From contig SVTL01000004.1 in the NCBI GenBank assembly GCA_015063795.1, forward strand, positions 1 to 64,000: a DNA stretch of 64,000 bases. Direction: 5' to 3'. Shown piece by piece: positions 1-8,084 of this stretch (positions within the stretch are counted from its first letter, which is position 1; every line of letters begins with the position of its first letter). The position numbers were made by a program, and so were the translations under genes. Source of the DNA: Oscillospiraceae bacterium (GTDB lineage: Bacteria > Bacillota > Clostridia > Oscillospirales > CAG-272). The notes under the pieces are model-generated. The model did not search any database. It saw nothing but the letters and a program-made list of their open reading frames with translations, and was not told where the DNA came from.

Positions 1-464
1 CTTGCCTGCTTTTCATATTTCCATTCCATTTGCCGTTCGGTGCCAAACGGAAGCGATTTTTCTTTTCCGTTGAAATCAAATCCAATCTTCTTATAAAAGG
101 AGATCGCTTTGTCGTTGCCCTCTAAAACCCACAGAACAATATCGGAATCGCGAGGAAGCATCGAGAGAGCGCGTTTCAACAGCGCATACCCCAATCGTTT
201 TCCTTGATATTCCTTTAACAGATAAATTGCAACAATCTCATAGGACTTTTCCGCATCCTCACTTTTTCTGAAACAGCAAAAACCGACGGTTTTGCAATCG
301 ACCTTCAGCAAAAGCGTGTTTTGCGGATGTTTCCGCGCCATCTTGACGCAGTTCTCAAGACTCACACGCTTCAAATATTCGTCCGGCATAAGACCGGCGT
401 AGGTTTCTTGCCAGGCTTTCCAATGAACGTATCCTTTTTCCTTCATTTCGGTCTCTGTCGTCAT
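1..464 (-). CDS. GNAT family N-acetyltransferase (partial, C-terminus beyond left edge)
   Basis: Translating the minus strand from the ATG at 462-464 gives an open frame to the window edge (154 codons). It carries typical GNAT signatures: an N-terminal WKAWQETYAGLMPDEYL segment, a central strand ending in EIVAIYLLKEYQGKRLGYAL, which is the acetyl-CoA binding motif A (Q-G-x-R/K-x-G), and a C-terminal NDKAISFYKKIGF segment (motif B). The family moves an acetyl group from acetyl-CoA to an amine; the substrate cannot be told. The gene lies just downstream of the APH-like gene and is probably the last gene of the same operon. The frame stays open upstream of this ATG into the APH stop region, so the exact start is uncertain. 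The protein end is missing. Confidence 0.82.
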   Translation of the reverse strand, partial: MTTETEMKEKGYVHWKAWQETYAGLMPDEYLKRVSLENCVKMARKHPQNTLLLKVDCKTVGFCCFRKSEDAEKSYEIVAIYLLKEYQGKRLGYALLKRALSMLPRDSDIVLWVLEGNDKAISFYKKIGFDFNGKEKSLPFGTERQMEWKYEKQA

Positions 465-535
465 CGGACATATTTCATAGTCAAGCAACCCGATCCCCCC
501 TTTTTCATGATCACAGTCCGTATCTTCGCCGTGTT

Positions 536-1333
536 TTACAAAAAAATCTCCATCGCCTCGATCAGGCGAAGCTTCTCCTCCTCCACCTTGTCCCTGCCGT
601 AAGCGTCGAAGAAGCGGTCGCGGTAGGCATCGGTGTGCAGGTTGAAGTTCAGCGTCCACGCGCCCCAGAACAGATCGGCGTGACGGTCGCCGAGCCCACC
701 GTTGCCCAGGTCGATGAAGGCGCGGAAGTCCCAGTTCTCCAGCATGATGTTGGGCAGGCAGTAGTCGCCGTGGAGAAGGGTGTTTTTTTCCAGCGCGGAT
801 GCGTTTCGAACCGCATAGGCAAACGCCTCCTGCGGCGTGGCAAAGGTACACCGCTCGCGGAAGAGCGTCATGTCAAAGCGGCCGCTTTCGTAGTTGGTCC
901 GCACCGTTTCCAGACAGTCCGTCCGCACGTCGAGGCAGGGACAGCCGCAGCCGTCCTGCTCGTGAAGCGAACGCAGCAGCGTCCCCATCGTCTCGGCCAG
1001 CCGCTTGGGATCGTTCACATACAGCGCATGGGTGCAGTCCTCGCCGCCCGCCGCTTTCGTCAGCAGCCAGTCGGAGGACTCTTTTTCTTTTCCCTCGCGG
1101 TAGAAAAGCACCTGCGGTCCCAGTCCTTTTTCGGCAAAAAAGGCATCCATCTTCGCCTCTCGCGCCAGACTGCCGCCTGCCGCCTTTTTCAGATACAGCC
1201 CGCCCTCCTTTTGAACAAGCCAGACCTGCGCCTCTTTTGAGCAGCTGCTGTCAAACACGGGCGCGTTTTCACAAAGCGTACGAAGCTCGCCCGGCAGCGC
1301 GGAAAGATCGAGGGCGGTGGGGATTCGTTTCAT
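536..1333 (-). CDS. APH(3')-type aminoglycoside phosphotransferase-like kinase
   Basis: This 265-residue protein has the core of the aminoglycoside/choline kinase fold: LLHGDYCLPNIML (catalytic H188-G-D190 and metal ligand N195) followed by IDLGNGGLGDRHADL (D208 and downstream aspartates). That D-x-G-x-x-G-x-x-D-x-x-x-D-L pattern is typical of the APH(3') group, and the length matches the family. APH enzymes transfer phosphate from ATP to hydroxyls of aminoglycosides, but many chromosomal relatives have unknown substrates, so resistance is not proven. The ATG at 1331-1333 is preceded by a good AAAGGAG-type site; a longer open frame to 1450 would overlap the upstream regulator gene. It follows that regulator by 31 bases and precedes a GNAT gene. 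Confidence 0.85.
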   Translation of the reverse strand: MKRIPTALDLSALPGELRTLCENAPVFDSSCSKEAQVWLVQKEGGLYLKKAAGGSLAREAKMDAFFAEKGLGPQVLFYREGKEKESSDWLLTKAAGGEDCTHALYVNDPKRLAETMGTLLRSLHEQDGCGCPCLDVRTDCLETVRTNYESGRFDMTLFRERCTFATPQEAFAYAVRNASALEKNTLLHGDYCLPNIMLENWDFRAFIDLGNGGLGDRHADLFWGAWTLNFNLHTDAYRDRFFDAYGRDKVEEEKLRLIEAMEIFL

Positions 1334-1364
1334 GGTCTTGGTCTCCTTTTTTTCGTCGTTGGCG

Positions 1365-2129
1365 TCATCTTTTTTTGTACAGCACAAGCTCGGGATTCTC
1401 GCCGTTGGCTTCGTAGGTGCAGACCAGCAAAAAGTCCATGTTGGCAACAAGCCCGAAGCAGCGATCTCCGCCGAACTCGCTTTCCAGCTGGTTGCCCAGA
1501 TAGGTCGCTCCGTCGTCCAGAAGGCGGACCGTCCGGCCGTTGGGCAGCGGGTAGTCCAGATTCACATACCCACCCACAAGGGCGTTCAGCTCACGCACCT
1601 GCGGCATGCCCTCGATGTGCAGGGCATTGAACTCGGCAATGAGCTGTTTTTTGAATTGCTCGAAGGACTCCTCTCCCCCCAGATCCCGATACCGCTTCCA
1701 GTAGTCCAGCTTCGGGAGCATCTCGCGCAGATAGGTCCGCACCTGATCGGGCGTGACGCTTTCGTTTGCCATATGACCGGCGCAAAATTCGATCAGATCG
1801 TCCATGTTCTCATAAGTATATTCGCCGTCGGCATAGCACCATTTGCAATAAGCCTCGTTGAAAACACCGTCGGGCTCGCGGCTGACCGTGCTGTCCTCAA
1901 GCGGCATGCCGCAGCACTGGCAGATCAGCTTCCGCGGCGAGCCGAGCAGCGTGTTGATCGACACATCGAACAGCCCCGACAGCAGCTTCAGCGTTTCGGT
2001 GCTCGGGACCGTTTCGCCGTTCTCCCAGCGCGAGACCGCCTGGCGGGTGACATACACCCGTTCCGCCAGCTCCTCCTGGGACAGTCCCATCTTCGTTCTC
2101 AGCTCCAGGATCATGTCTTTGCATTCCAT
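1365..2129 (-). CDS. XRE-family transcriptional regulator with zinc-ribbon domain
   Basis: This 254-residue protein has an N-terminal HTH_3 DNA-binding domain (about residues 6-60; the recognition helix holds VTRQAVSRWENG). A putative zinc ribbon follows (CQCCGMPLE at 70-78 and CKWC at 95-98) inside a domain that often follows XRE domains in Firmicutes. The C-terminal part, from about residue 150, has no family I recognise. It heads the operon regulator - APH-like kinase - GNAT, so it probably controls those genes, perhaps with its own promoter as target. A GAGGTG ribosome site precedes the ATG at 2129. Confidence 0.85.
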   Translation of the reverse strand: MECKDMILELRTKMGLSQEELAERVYVTRQAVSRWENGETVPSTETLKLLSGLFDVSINTLLGSPRKLICQCCGMPLEDSTVSREPDGVFNEAYCKWCYADGEYTYENMDDLIEFCAGHMANESVTPDQVRTYLREMLPKLDYWKRYRDLGGEESFEQFKKQLIAEFNALHIEGMPQVRELNALVGGYVNLDYPLPNGRTVRLLDDGATYLGNQLESEFGGDRCFGLVANMDFLLVCTYEANGENPELVLYKKR

Positions 2130-2147
2130 CTTGCATCACCTCGCCTT

Positions 2148-2176
2148 ATCATACCACATTTGCCGTCCTTTGGCAA
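2148..2176 (-). promoter_or_regulatory. Sigma-A promoter of the XRE-APH-GNAT operon
   Basis: On the minus strand, -35 TTGCCA (2171-2176) and -10 TATGAT (2148-2153) are separated by 17 bases, just upstream of the regulator start. Confidence 0.7.
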
Positions 2177-2295
2177 GCAACCGTCTGTTGCCCCGCAACT
2201 TTTTTTATAAAAACGATCCGAAGGCAGCACCGCGCTCTATAAGGCGAATATCGCGGCGAAGCAATAAAACCTCTCCGAAAGCGAATCAAACGAAA

Positions 2296-2322
2296 AAAAC
2301 ACGCTATATGCGTGCTTTCTTC
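2296..2322 (-). terminator. Rho-independent terminator after the small gene at 2389
   Basis: On the minus strand, AGCACGC-ATATA-GCGTGTT is followed by a run of T. It lies downstream of the S23-like operon. The rest of 2177-2388 shows no gene. Confidence 0.6.
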
Positions 2323-2388
2323 TGCCCATGAGGAATCAAACAGAGCAAAATTGAGGTAAACGTAAGCAAAAGTTGTGTAATCAAAAGT

Positions 2389-2562
2389 TTAGTCGCTCCA
2401 AGTCACTTGGTTTCGTGCAATCTTTTTGCTTTGCTTATTGAGCTTTTTTAATTCAAGAAGAATTTCAACCATAAGTTCTTTTTCACTCATCATCATAAGT
2501 GTCTGTTTTTCCTCTTCTCTCTGTTTTGTGTTTTCTTCGCTCAAACGACCAAATATACCCAT
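2389..2562 (-). CDS. Small charged protein of unknown function, partner of S23-like gene
   Basis: This is a 57-residue protein starting MGIFGRLSEENTKQREEEK. It is rich in Lys and Glu, has no membrane segment, and is predicted by eye to be one or two long amphipathic helices (MVEILLELKKLNKQSKKIA). The ATG at 2560-2562 has a strong GGGGG-type ribosome site. The stop of the upstream four-helix-bundle gene lies 13 bases before this start, so the two are almost certainly co-transcribed. I recognise no family. It could be a helical partner of the S23-like protein, which is inference from position only. Confidence 0.65.
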   Translation of the reverse strand: MGIFGRLSEENTKQREEEKQTLMMMSEKELMVEILLELKKLNKQSKKIARNQVTWSD

Positions 2563-2575
2563 GATAAAACCCCCT

Positions 2576-2923
2576 TTAAGATTTTTTAGCTGTTGTACAA
2601 GAAGCAATTAGTAATCTACGAATATTGCCGCATAGTTTCTCGGTATATTGGTATGTGGCAATATCTATTCTCTTGGTTTCATACATCAGTTTCAACCAGT
2701 AACTCGTTTCATTGGATTCCTTTAAGGCAATCTCCAACTTTGCAACAAAATCTTTTTTGCTTTGTGCGTATTGCGCTTCGTGGATATTCGCGCCAACAGA
2801 AGTGCCGGCTCTTGCAAGCTGATCGGTCATATAGGAACTTTTGGGTGCAGTTACGCCGTCAACAAGATTCACGATCGCAACCGCAAATTCAAAAGATAAG
2901 TCAAGTAATTTATTTTCGGACAT
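2576..2923 (-). CDS. Four-helix bundle protein (S23 / 23S rRNA intervening-sequence family)
   Basis: This 115-residue protein, MSENKLLDLSFEFAVAIVNL onward, matches the S23/IVP family: long helices, the motif SSYMTDQLARAGTSVGANIHEA, then KKDFVAKLEIALKESNETSYWL and a final helix with LCGNIRRLL. The family is a small oligomeric four-helix bundle first seen inside intervening sequences of 23S rRNA genes; the Avd accessory protein of diversity-generating retroelements is related and binds nucleic acid. Here there is no 23S gene and no reverse transcriptase. The gene stands in a chromosomal intergenic setting with its own promoter, which abuts an array of DNA hairpins (2979-3136). The ATG at 2921-2923 has an AAGGTG site. 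Confidence 0.88.
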   Translation of the reverse strand: MSENKLLDLSFEFAVAIVNLVDGVTAPKSSYMTDQLARAGTSVGANIHEAQYAQSKKDFVAKLEIALKESNETSYWLKLMYETKRIDIATYQYTEKLCGNIRRLLIASCTTAKKS

Positions 2924-2945
2924 AAAAACACCTTCTTTCATCGGT

Positions 2946-2974
2946 ATTATATCATAAAATGTTATGTTTTTCAA
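2946..2974 (-). promoter_or_regulatory. Sigma-A promoter of the S23-like operon
   Basis: On the minus strand, -35 TTGAAA (2969-2974) and -10 TATAAT (2946-2951) have a 17-base spacer. The -35 box lies only four bases from the first hairpin of the adjacent array. Confidence 0.75.
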
Positions 2975-2978
2975 TGAT

Positions 2979-3136
2979 ATATCGCTGTCGCGATATGATA
3001 TACGGCACGCCGTATGATATACTTGCTACGCAAGCATGATATAATATCCGTTCCTTCATACGCGAAGCGTATATCATCTGCGAAGCAGATATCATACCCG
3101 CAGGGTATATCATCCGTGACCGAAGGGAACGGATAT
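2979..3136. repeat. Hairpin array 1 (GATATC-type spacers) with a nested outer stem
   Basis: Consecutive perfect inverted repeats are joined by AT-rich ATGAT/ATC words. They are ATATCGC-TGTC-GCGATAT (2979-2996), ATACGGC-AC-GCCGTAT (3000-3015) and CTTGC-TAC-GCAAG (3022-3034). Then an 11-base outer stem (3044-3054 pairs with 3126-3136) encloses ATACGC-GAA-GCGTAT (3058-3072), ATCTGC-GAA-GCAGAT (3076-3090) and ATACCC-GCA-GGGTAT (3094-3108). The stems differ in sequence but the loops and spacers are alike, so this is a structured family rather than one repeat copied. Confidence 0.85.
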
Positions 3137-3138
3137 CA

Positions 3139-3181
3139 TTGAAAAAAGTCCCTTTTGTCGGTAGATAAAAGAGACTTTTTT
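3139..3181 (-). terminator. Terminator of tRNA-Gly
   Basis: A near-perfect inverted repeat (AAAAAAGTCCCTTTT with AAAGAGACTTTTTT, eight-base loop) lies just past the 3' end of the tRNA, with a T-run on the minus strand. Confidence 0.7.
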
Positions 3182-3183
3182 CG

Positions 3184-3257
<74 letters not shown>

Positions 3258-3311
3258 TTATGACCTTCTTATCCTATCACACTTTTCCTTTTTTGTCAAG
3301 GGATTTTCGCG

Positions 3312-3343
3312 AAAAAAACTCCCCCGCCGAAAAGACGGGGGAG
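3312..3343 (-). terminator. Terminator of the rpmG-rplA operon
   Basis: On the minus strand, CTCCCCCG pairs with CGGGGGAG and is followed by TTTTTTT, 26 bases after the rplA stop. Confidence 0.85.
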
Positions 3344-3368
3344 AGAAACAGCCTTTTGTTTTTCAATC

Positions 3369-4061
3369 TTAGCCAATCTTGGAAGAGTTGACCTTGATGC
3401 CGGGGCCCATGGTGGAAGCCACCACGCAGCTCTTGATGTACTGACCCTTGGCAGAAGCGGGCTTCGCCTTGATGACAGCTCCCATCAGAGCGTTGAAGTT
3501 CTCGGACAGCTTTTCGGGACCGAAGGATGCCTTGCCGATCAGGCAGTGCATGATGTTGGTCTTGTCCAGTCTGTACTCGATCTTACCGGCCTTGGCTTCC
3601 TTAACAGCCTTGGCAACGTCCATGGTAACGGTACCGGCCTTGGGGTTCGGCATGAGGCCCTTAGGACCGAGGATCTTACCGAGACGTCCGATCACGCCCA
3701 TCATGTCGGGGGTAGCGATGATGACATCGAACTCGAACCAGTTTTCCTTCTGGATCTTCTGGACGAACTCTTCGGCTCCGACGTAATCGCTTCCGGCCTC
3801 TTCGGCCTCCTTGGCCTTGTCGCCCTTGGCGAACACGAGGGTGCGAACGGTCTTACCGGTTCCGTTGGGGAGAACGACAGCGCCGCGGACCTGCTGGTCG
3901 GCGTGACGGGAGTCAACGCCCAGACGGACGTGGATCTCGATGGTCTCGTCGAACTTGGCCTTGGCGGTCTTGCAGGCCAGATCCAGTGCTTCCATGGGAT
4001 CATAGGCCTTGGTCTTGTCAATCAGCTTAACGCTTTCCTGATATTTCTTTCCAGTGCTCAT
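3369..4061 (-). CDS. rplA: 50S ribosomal protein L1
   Basis: This 230-residue protein has the usual length and the typical L1 segments [25 protein letters not shown]-type start, a two-domain layout and the signature region [15 protein letters not shown]1 forms the mobile L1 stalk of the large subunit near the E site and, in many bacteria, represses its own operon mRNA. The gene follows rplK by 15 bases and is followed by a strong terminator, so rplJ and rplL, which often come next, are not part of this operon here. Confidence 0.97.
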   Translation of the reverse strand: MSTGKKYQESVKLIDKTKAYDPMEALDLACKTAKAKFDETIEIHVRLGVDSRHADQQVRGAVVLPNGTGKTVRTLVFAKGDKAKEAEEAGSDYVGAEEFVQKIQKENWFEFDVIIATPDMMGVIGRLGKILGPKGLMPNPKAGTVTMDVAKAVKEAKAGKIEYRLDKTNIMHCLIGKASFGPEKLSENFNALMGAVIKAKPASAKGQYIKSCVVASTMGPGIKVNSSKIG

Positions 4062-4076
4062 CTATTCGTACCTCCC

Positions 4077-4502
4077 TCAGTCCTCTACGGTGATGCCCAT
4101 GCTGCGGGCGGTGCCGGCGATCATGCTCATGGCGCTCTCGATGGAAGCGGCATTGAGGTCGGGCATCTTGGTCTCGGCGATCTGCTTGATCTGATCCTTC
4201 GTGATCTTGGCAACCTTCTCGGTGTTCGGTCTGCCCGAAGCAGTCTCGATACCGCAGGCCTTCTTGATCAGAACGGGAGCGGGAGGCGTTTTGGTGATAA
4301 AGGTGAACGAACGGTCAGCATAAACGGTGATCACAACAGGGATGATCAGACCCATGCTGTTCTTCGTTCTCTCGTTGAATTCCTTGGTGAAGTTGGGGAT
4401 GCTGACGCCGTACTGACCCAGAGCGGGACCTACAGGCGGCTGAGGAGTTGCCTTACCGGCGGGAAGCTGAAGCTTGATATAACCCTGTATCTTCTTTGCC
4501 AT
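4077..4502 (-). CDS. rplK: 50S ribosomal protein L11
   Basis: This 141-residue protein begins [20 protein letters not shown], the conserved N-terminal domain with the PPVGPALGQ loop that thiopeptides target together with 23S rRNA. The C-terminal RNA-binding domain contains [13 protein letters not shown] and [12 protein letters not shown]11 forms the base of the GTPase-associated centre and is needed for RelA activation. Between nusG and rplK there are 147 bases, longer than the other gaps in this operon and containing a GC-rich hairpin. Confidence 0.97.
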   Translation of the reverse strand: MAKKIQGYIKLQLPAGKATPQPPVGPALGQYGVSIPNFTKEFNERTKNSMGLIIPVVITVYADRSFTFITKTPPAPVLIKKACGIETASGRPNTEKVAKITKDQIKQIAETKMPDLNAASIESAMSMIAGTARSMGITVED

Positions 4503-4649
4503 TTTGTCCTTTCCTTTCTTAAATGAACGCCGGCCCGAGAGCCAACGCCACTTATGTGGTTTACACGGAAGAGTTCAAATACAATAAATTTTCTTCCTCC
4601 CACATGAAGCGCAGCGCCGCAAAGAAAGCGGTTGCGCCGTCACGGCATT
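4503..4649 (-). promoter_or_regulatory. nusG-rplK leader with possible attenuator or L1 site
   Basis: This 147-base gap holds an imperfect GC hairpin (minus strand GCGCAACCGC-TTTCTTT-GCGGCGCTGCGC, about 4611-4640) and an AAGGAAAGGA ribosome site before rplK. In other bacteria this leader is where L1 represses rplKA; assigning that role here is inference. Confidence 0.35.
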
Positions 4650-5216
4650 TTATACATCGAGTTTGGAAACGCTCACGCTCTCCAGCTCGACCGGAGTTTC
4701 GCGGCCGAACATCGATGCCATAACCATGATCTTTTTCTTGTCCGCCGAGATTTCCTCGACCCTTCCGATAAAGCCGGTCAGAGGACCGTCGTTTATCTGC
4801 ACCGTGTCGCCGAGGCTGAAGTTCAGCTTCATCTCGGTCGTTTCGACACCGATCGCCGCCACCTCTTCATCGGTGAGCGGAACGGGCTTGGAGCCGGGCC
4901 CCACGAATCCCGTTACACCGCGAATGTTTCGCACGACATGCCAGGTCGCGTCGGACATGATCATTTTCACAAGCACATAGCTCGGAAAGATCTTGTTTTC
5001 GACTTCTTTGATCTGAGTCTCTTTTTTGTCGTCCTTTTTGACTTCCTTGATCTCCTGGACGGTTTCCACCGGCACTCTCGATTCGAGAATCACCGAATGG
5101 AGTCCGCGGTTCTCAACGATCTTATCCAGATTCGCCTTCACCTTGTTCTCGTACCCGGAGTAGGTATGAACCACATACCACAGCGGCAGACCGCTGCCTT
5201 CGTTCAAGTCACTCAT
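4650..5216 (-). CDS. nusG: Transcription termination/antitermination protein NusG
   Basis: This 188-residue protein has an N-terminal NGN domain (LWYVVHTYSGYENKVKANL, then SYVLVKMIMSD and VTGFVGPGSKPVPL) and a C-terminal KOW domain (GDTVQINDGPLTGF onward). NusG binds the RNA polymerase clamp, affects pausing and links transcription to translation or Rho. A short Lys/Glu-rich insertion (VKKDDKKETQIKEVENK) sits in the NGN domain, seen often in Clostridia. The gene lies between secE and rplK in the standard order. Confidence 0.97.
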   Translation of the reverse strand: MSDLNEGSGLPLWYVVHTYSGYENKVKANLDKIVENRGLHSVILESRVPVETVQEIKEVKKDDKKETQIKEVENKIFPSYVLVKMIMSDATWHVVRNIRGVTGFVGPGSKPVPLTDEEVAAIGVETTEMKLNFSLGDTVQINDGPLTGFIGRVEEISADKKKIMVMASMFGRETPVELESVSVSKLDV

Positions 5217-5240
5217 TGGCCGGTTTCCTTTCGTTTTCGA

Positions 5241-5552
5241 TCAATAAAGTCCGCCGAGGAACAGAAGCAGCTTCGTGAAGCCGAAGTCCAGCACGCCGAT
5301 GAACAGGCTGACGATCAGAATGCAGACGATAACCACGCCCGTATACTTGACCACATCCTTCGGCTGGCACCAGGAAATCTTCTTCAGCTCGCTCTTGTAC
5401 TCACGGAAGAACTTGGACACGCGTTCCTTCAGGGGCAGCTTGTCCTTTTTGGGCGCCTTCTTGGCTTCGGGCTTCTTTTCGTCCTTTGCCTTGGCGACCT
5501 CGACGGATTTCGTCTCCTTTTCGGGGAGATCCTTCTTTTCGATATCTGCCAA
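5241..5552 (-). CDS. secE: Preprotein translocase subunit SecE
   Basis: This 103-residue protein has a Lys/Glu-rich cytosolic N-terminus (residues 1-45), then the conserved amphipathic segment RVSKFFREYKSELKKISWCQ and one membrane helix (VVKYTGVVIVCILIVSLFIG). SecE clamps SecY in the translocon. It is longer than the shortest Firmicute SecE because of the charged N-terminal extension. It sits 13 bases after rpmG and 24 bases before nusG. Confidence 0.95.
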   Translation of the reverse strand: MADIEKKDLPEKETKSVEVAKAKDEKKPEAKKAPKKDKLPLKERVSKFFREYKSELKKISWCQPKDVVKYTGVVIVCILIVSLFIGVLDFGFTKLLLFLGGLY

Positions 5553-5565
5553 AATCGTGTCCTCC

Positions 5566-5730
5566 TTACTTCGTTTCCTTGTGAAGAGTATGCTTGCGGC
5601 AGAACCGGCAGTACTTGTTCATTTCCAGTCTGTCCGGATCGTTGGTCTTGTTCTTTTCCGTGTCATAGTTTCTCTGCTTGCATTCGCTGCAGGCCAGGGT
5701 GATCTTGACTCTCATGCCTTTTTTTGCCAT
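5566..5730 (-). CDS. rpmG: 50S ribosomal protein L33, zinc-binding type
   Basis: This 54-residue protein, [20 protein letters not shown] onward, has both zinc pairs (C14/C17 and C41/C44), so it is the C+ form of L33. The start at 5728-5730 fits the usual protein length; a longer frame exists but has no family support. It is the first gene of the rpmG-secE-nusG-rplK-rplA operon, about 130 bases after a near-consensus promoter. Confidence 0.96.
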   Translation of the reverse strand: MAKKGMRVKITLACSECKQRNYDTEKNKTNDPDRLEMNKYCRFCRKHTLHKETK

Positions 5731-5863
5731 GTGTTTTTTTGCACCTCCCGATAAGAACGGCACCTCACAGGGGCCGTAAAAATTTATCTCCCTCTGAAAA
5801 ACGGCGACGGTTTTCTCTGTGGAAATCCAACACAAAAAAAGCCCTCTCCGCAGAGGTAGTACC

Positions 5864-5892
5864 AGTGTATCACATTTTTTCTCTCTTGTCAA
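5864..5892 (-). promoter_or_regulatory. Sigma-A promoter of rpmG-secE-nusG-rplK-rplA
   Basis: On the minus strand, TTGACA (5887-5892) and TACACT (5864-5869) have a 17-base spacer. The transcript has a leader of about 130 bases before rpmG. Confidence 0.85.
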
Positions 5893-5935
5893 GTGTTTTT
5901 TTGAAGCGCTTCTTTTTTTTCGTTGTATCTTTTTC

Positions 5936-5964
5936 TTGCAATTTCATTCTATTCATGATACAAT
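5936..5964 (+). promoter_or_regulatory. Sigma-A promoter of the BspA/dockerin gene
   Basis: TTGCAA (5936-5941) and TACAAT (5959-5964) have a 17-base spacer, 57 bases before the start codon. It diverges from the rpmG promoter. Confidence 0.75.
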
Positions 5965-6020
5965 CGATACAGAAATACAATCGTATCATCGTTTTGGAGA
6001 CCGAGAAGAAGGAGAAACTC

Positions 6021-7964
6021 ATGAAAAAACTGTTTTTAGCTCTTACGGCCATACTGCTTTTTTTAACAACAACAGCATATTCCGCCTCGGCGGCCGATCT
6101 GTGGGACGGTGAGTTTTCATACACCATCAACGATGATGTCACCGCCACCATCACAGGCACGACGAAAAAAAGGGGCGAACTGAAAATCCCCCTGACCGTC
6201 AACGGGCATCGGGTCACCGCAATCGGAGACTATGCCTTTGCCGACCGCGGCAATTTGACCGGTGATCTTGTGATTCCCGAGGGTGTTCGATACATCGGAG
6301 AATATGCGTTCAGCGATTGTCGGGGATTATCGGGAACGCTTGTCATTCCGGACAGTGTTGAAGTGATCAGAGACGGAGCGTTTCAGTTTTGCACCGAGTT
6401 GAAGGGGACATTCTTTATTCCCGAAGGGGTCAAAGAGATCGGCGACGGTGCCTTCCAGTATTGCTCCCAATTGGAGGGCGAGCTTGTTATTCCGGAAAGT
6501 GTGACCGCGATCGGAGAATCTGCGTTTTCCAATTGCGTCGGATTAACGGGGCGTGTGGCAATTCCGGCCGGCGTGGAAACGATCGGTGATTTTGCCTTTG
6601 AATCTTGCCCTCTCATGACAGCATTCGATGTGGACAAAGCAAATGAGCAGTATCGCAGCATCGACGGCGTTCTCTTTGATAAAAATGCAACTCGATTGAT
6701 TTCGTTTCCGACGGGAAAGAAAAGCGATTGCTATCGTATTCCGTCCGGAGTAACGGAAATCGCCAACCGTGCCTTTTACGGCTGCTTCGGTTTGACGGGA
6801 AAGCTCACACTTCCGAACGGCATTGTGACGATCGGTGACAGCGCTTTTCAGCTGTGCAACGGGCTGACGGGCGATCTTGTGATCCCGAACAGCGTAGAGT
6901 CCATCGGCACGTATGCCTTTTTTTCCTGTGATCATCTCACAGGAAAGCTTGTGATCTCCAACCGCGTGTCCGTGATCGAAAACGGCGCTTTCGAAAGATG
7001 CGGCGGCTTGACGGGAAATCTTGAGATCCCGAATAGTGTAACAACCATCGGCAAGTGTGCCTTCTCAGATTGCTACAGCCTGACAGGGACGCTTGTGATT
7101 CCCGAAAGCGTGACGGAAATCGGAATCCGCGCGTTTGAAAATTGCTACGGCTTTACAGGCCTTATCATTCCGTCAAGCATATCGAAGATCGCGGATTTGG
7201 CTTTTCAAAATTGCTTTGGTCTGACAGGCGCTCTCGTCATTCCCGAAGGCATAGAGACGATCGGAGACGGAGCGTTTCAATTGTGTTCCGACTTGACAAG
7301 CCTTGTGATTCCGTCGAGCGTATTGGAAATCGGTTCAAAAGCGTTTTATCAATGCGGCGCTTTGACCGACGCGTCTTTCTACGGCGACGTTCCTTTCGTA
7401 TGGGAACGCGATGTTTTCCGGGAGAACGCCTCGGATTTCACCATCCGCTACCTTGAAGATAAATCCGGCTGGACGACACCGACATGGCAGGCTCCCGATC
7501 GGACAATATACAACACAACCCCCATTGATCAAACCAAGCTGAAGGAAACAGCGGTAGGGGAATTCCGCTTCACGGAGGATCCGAGCGAAGCCGTTTTGCT
7601 CAGCGGAGCCATTCCCGTCGGCACGACCGTTTCGACTCTGTCCGAGAGCTTTGTTACCGACGCGCTCTCCTTCTCCGATAAGGACGGCAACACCCTTTCC
7701 GCCGATGCTGTCCTCAAAACCGGTGACAAGATCCAACTCTTGTCCGATGACGGCAAAACCGTCCTTGACGAAGCCACCATCGTTGTCACCGCCGATGCCA
7801 CCGGCGACGGTGAAAGCAACGTACTCGATCTGCTGACCGCCGCTTCGTTGATCAAGTCCGATTCGGGTGAGATCCGGAAAAAGCTTGCTGTCGATCTCGA
7901 CGGAAACAACCGCATCGATGCCGAAGACCTGATCGCGCTGATCCGCCTGATGATTTCTCAATAA
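6021..7964 (+). CDS. Secreted BspA-type leucine-rich repeat protein with C-terminal dockerin-like domain
   Basis: This 647-residue protein has a signal peptide (MKKLFLALTAILLFLTTTAY, cleavage near ASA-A). About sixteen BspA-like repeats of roughly 23 residues follow, with the pattern GLTG-LVIP-SV-IG-AF-C, interrupted near residue 200 by the NEQYRSIDGVLFDKNATRL insert common in BspA proteins. A linker leads to a dockerin-like pair of calcium loops at the C-terminus: DATGDGESNVLD (third position T instead of N/D) and DLDGNNRIDAED (canonical). BspA proteins bind host or matrix molecules; a dockerin would tie the protein to a cohesin scaffold. The ATG at 6021 has a GAAGGAG site and the signal peptide starts there. 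Confidence 0.88.
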   Translation: MKKLFLALTAILLFLTTTAYSASAADLWDGEFSYTINDDVTATITGTTKKRGELKIPLTVNGHRVTAIGDYAFADRGNLTGDLVIPEGVRYIGEYAFSDCRGLSGTLVIPDSVEVIRDGAFQFCTELKGTFFIPEGVKEIGDGAFQYCSQLEGELVIPESVTAIGESAFSNCVGLTGRVAIPAGVETIGDFAFESCPLMTAFDVDKANEQYRSIDGVLFDKNATRLISFPTGKKSDCYRIPSGVTEIANRAFYGCFGLTGKLTLPNGIVTIGDSAFQLCNGLTGDLVIPNSVESIGTYAFFSCDHLTGKLVISNRVSVIENGAFERCGGLTGNLEIPNSVTTIGKCAFSDCYSLTGTLVIPESVTEIGIRAFENCYGFTGLIIPSSISKIADLAFQNCFGLTGALVIPEGIETIGDGAFQLCSDLTSLVIPSSVLEIGSKAFYQCGALTDASFYGDVPFVWERDVFRENASDFTIRYLEDKSGWTTPTWQAPDRTIYNTTPIDQTKLKETAVGEFRFTEDPSEAVLLSGAIPVGTTVSTLSESFVTDALSFSDKDGNTLSADAVLKTGDKIQLLSDDGKTVLDEATIVVTADATGDGESNVLDLLTAASLIKSDSGEIRKKLAVDLDGNNRIDAEDLIALIRLMISQ

Positions 7965-7980
7965 AACGATACTGTCAACG

Positions 7981-8014
7981 AACCGCGTCGGACAATTCTT
8001 CGGCGCGGTTTTGT
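7981..8014 (+). terminator. Terminator of the BspA/dockerin gene
   Basis: AACCGCG pairs with CGCGGTT around a loop, followed by TTTGTTG, 16 bases after the stop. Confidence 0.7.
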
Positions 8015-8084
8015 TGTGCCATGGGGAAGATAAATGCTTTTTTTGAAAAAACGTAAATTTTTTCGTCCTTTTTTCGCTTTTCCC

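Noticed and set aside
461-508. Start of the GNAT gene at the ATG at 506-508
   Set aside because: That ATG opens only a 15-codon frame in a different phase from the GNAT sequence.
2979-3136. Diversity-generating retroelement, suggested by the Avd-like four-helix protein
   Set aside because: No reverse transcriptase, template repeat or variable repeat is visible within the window.
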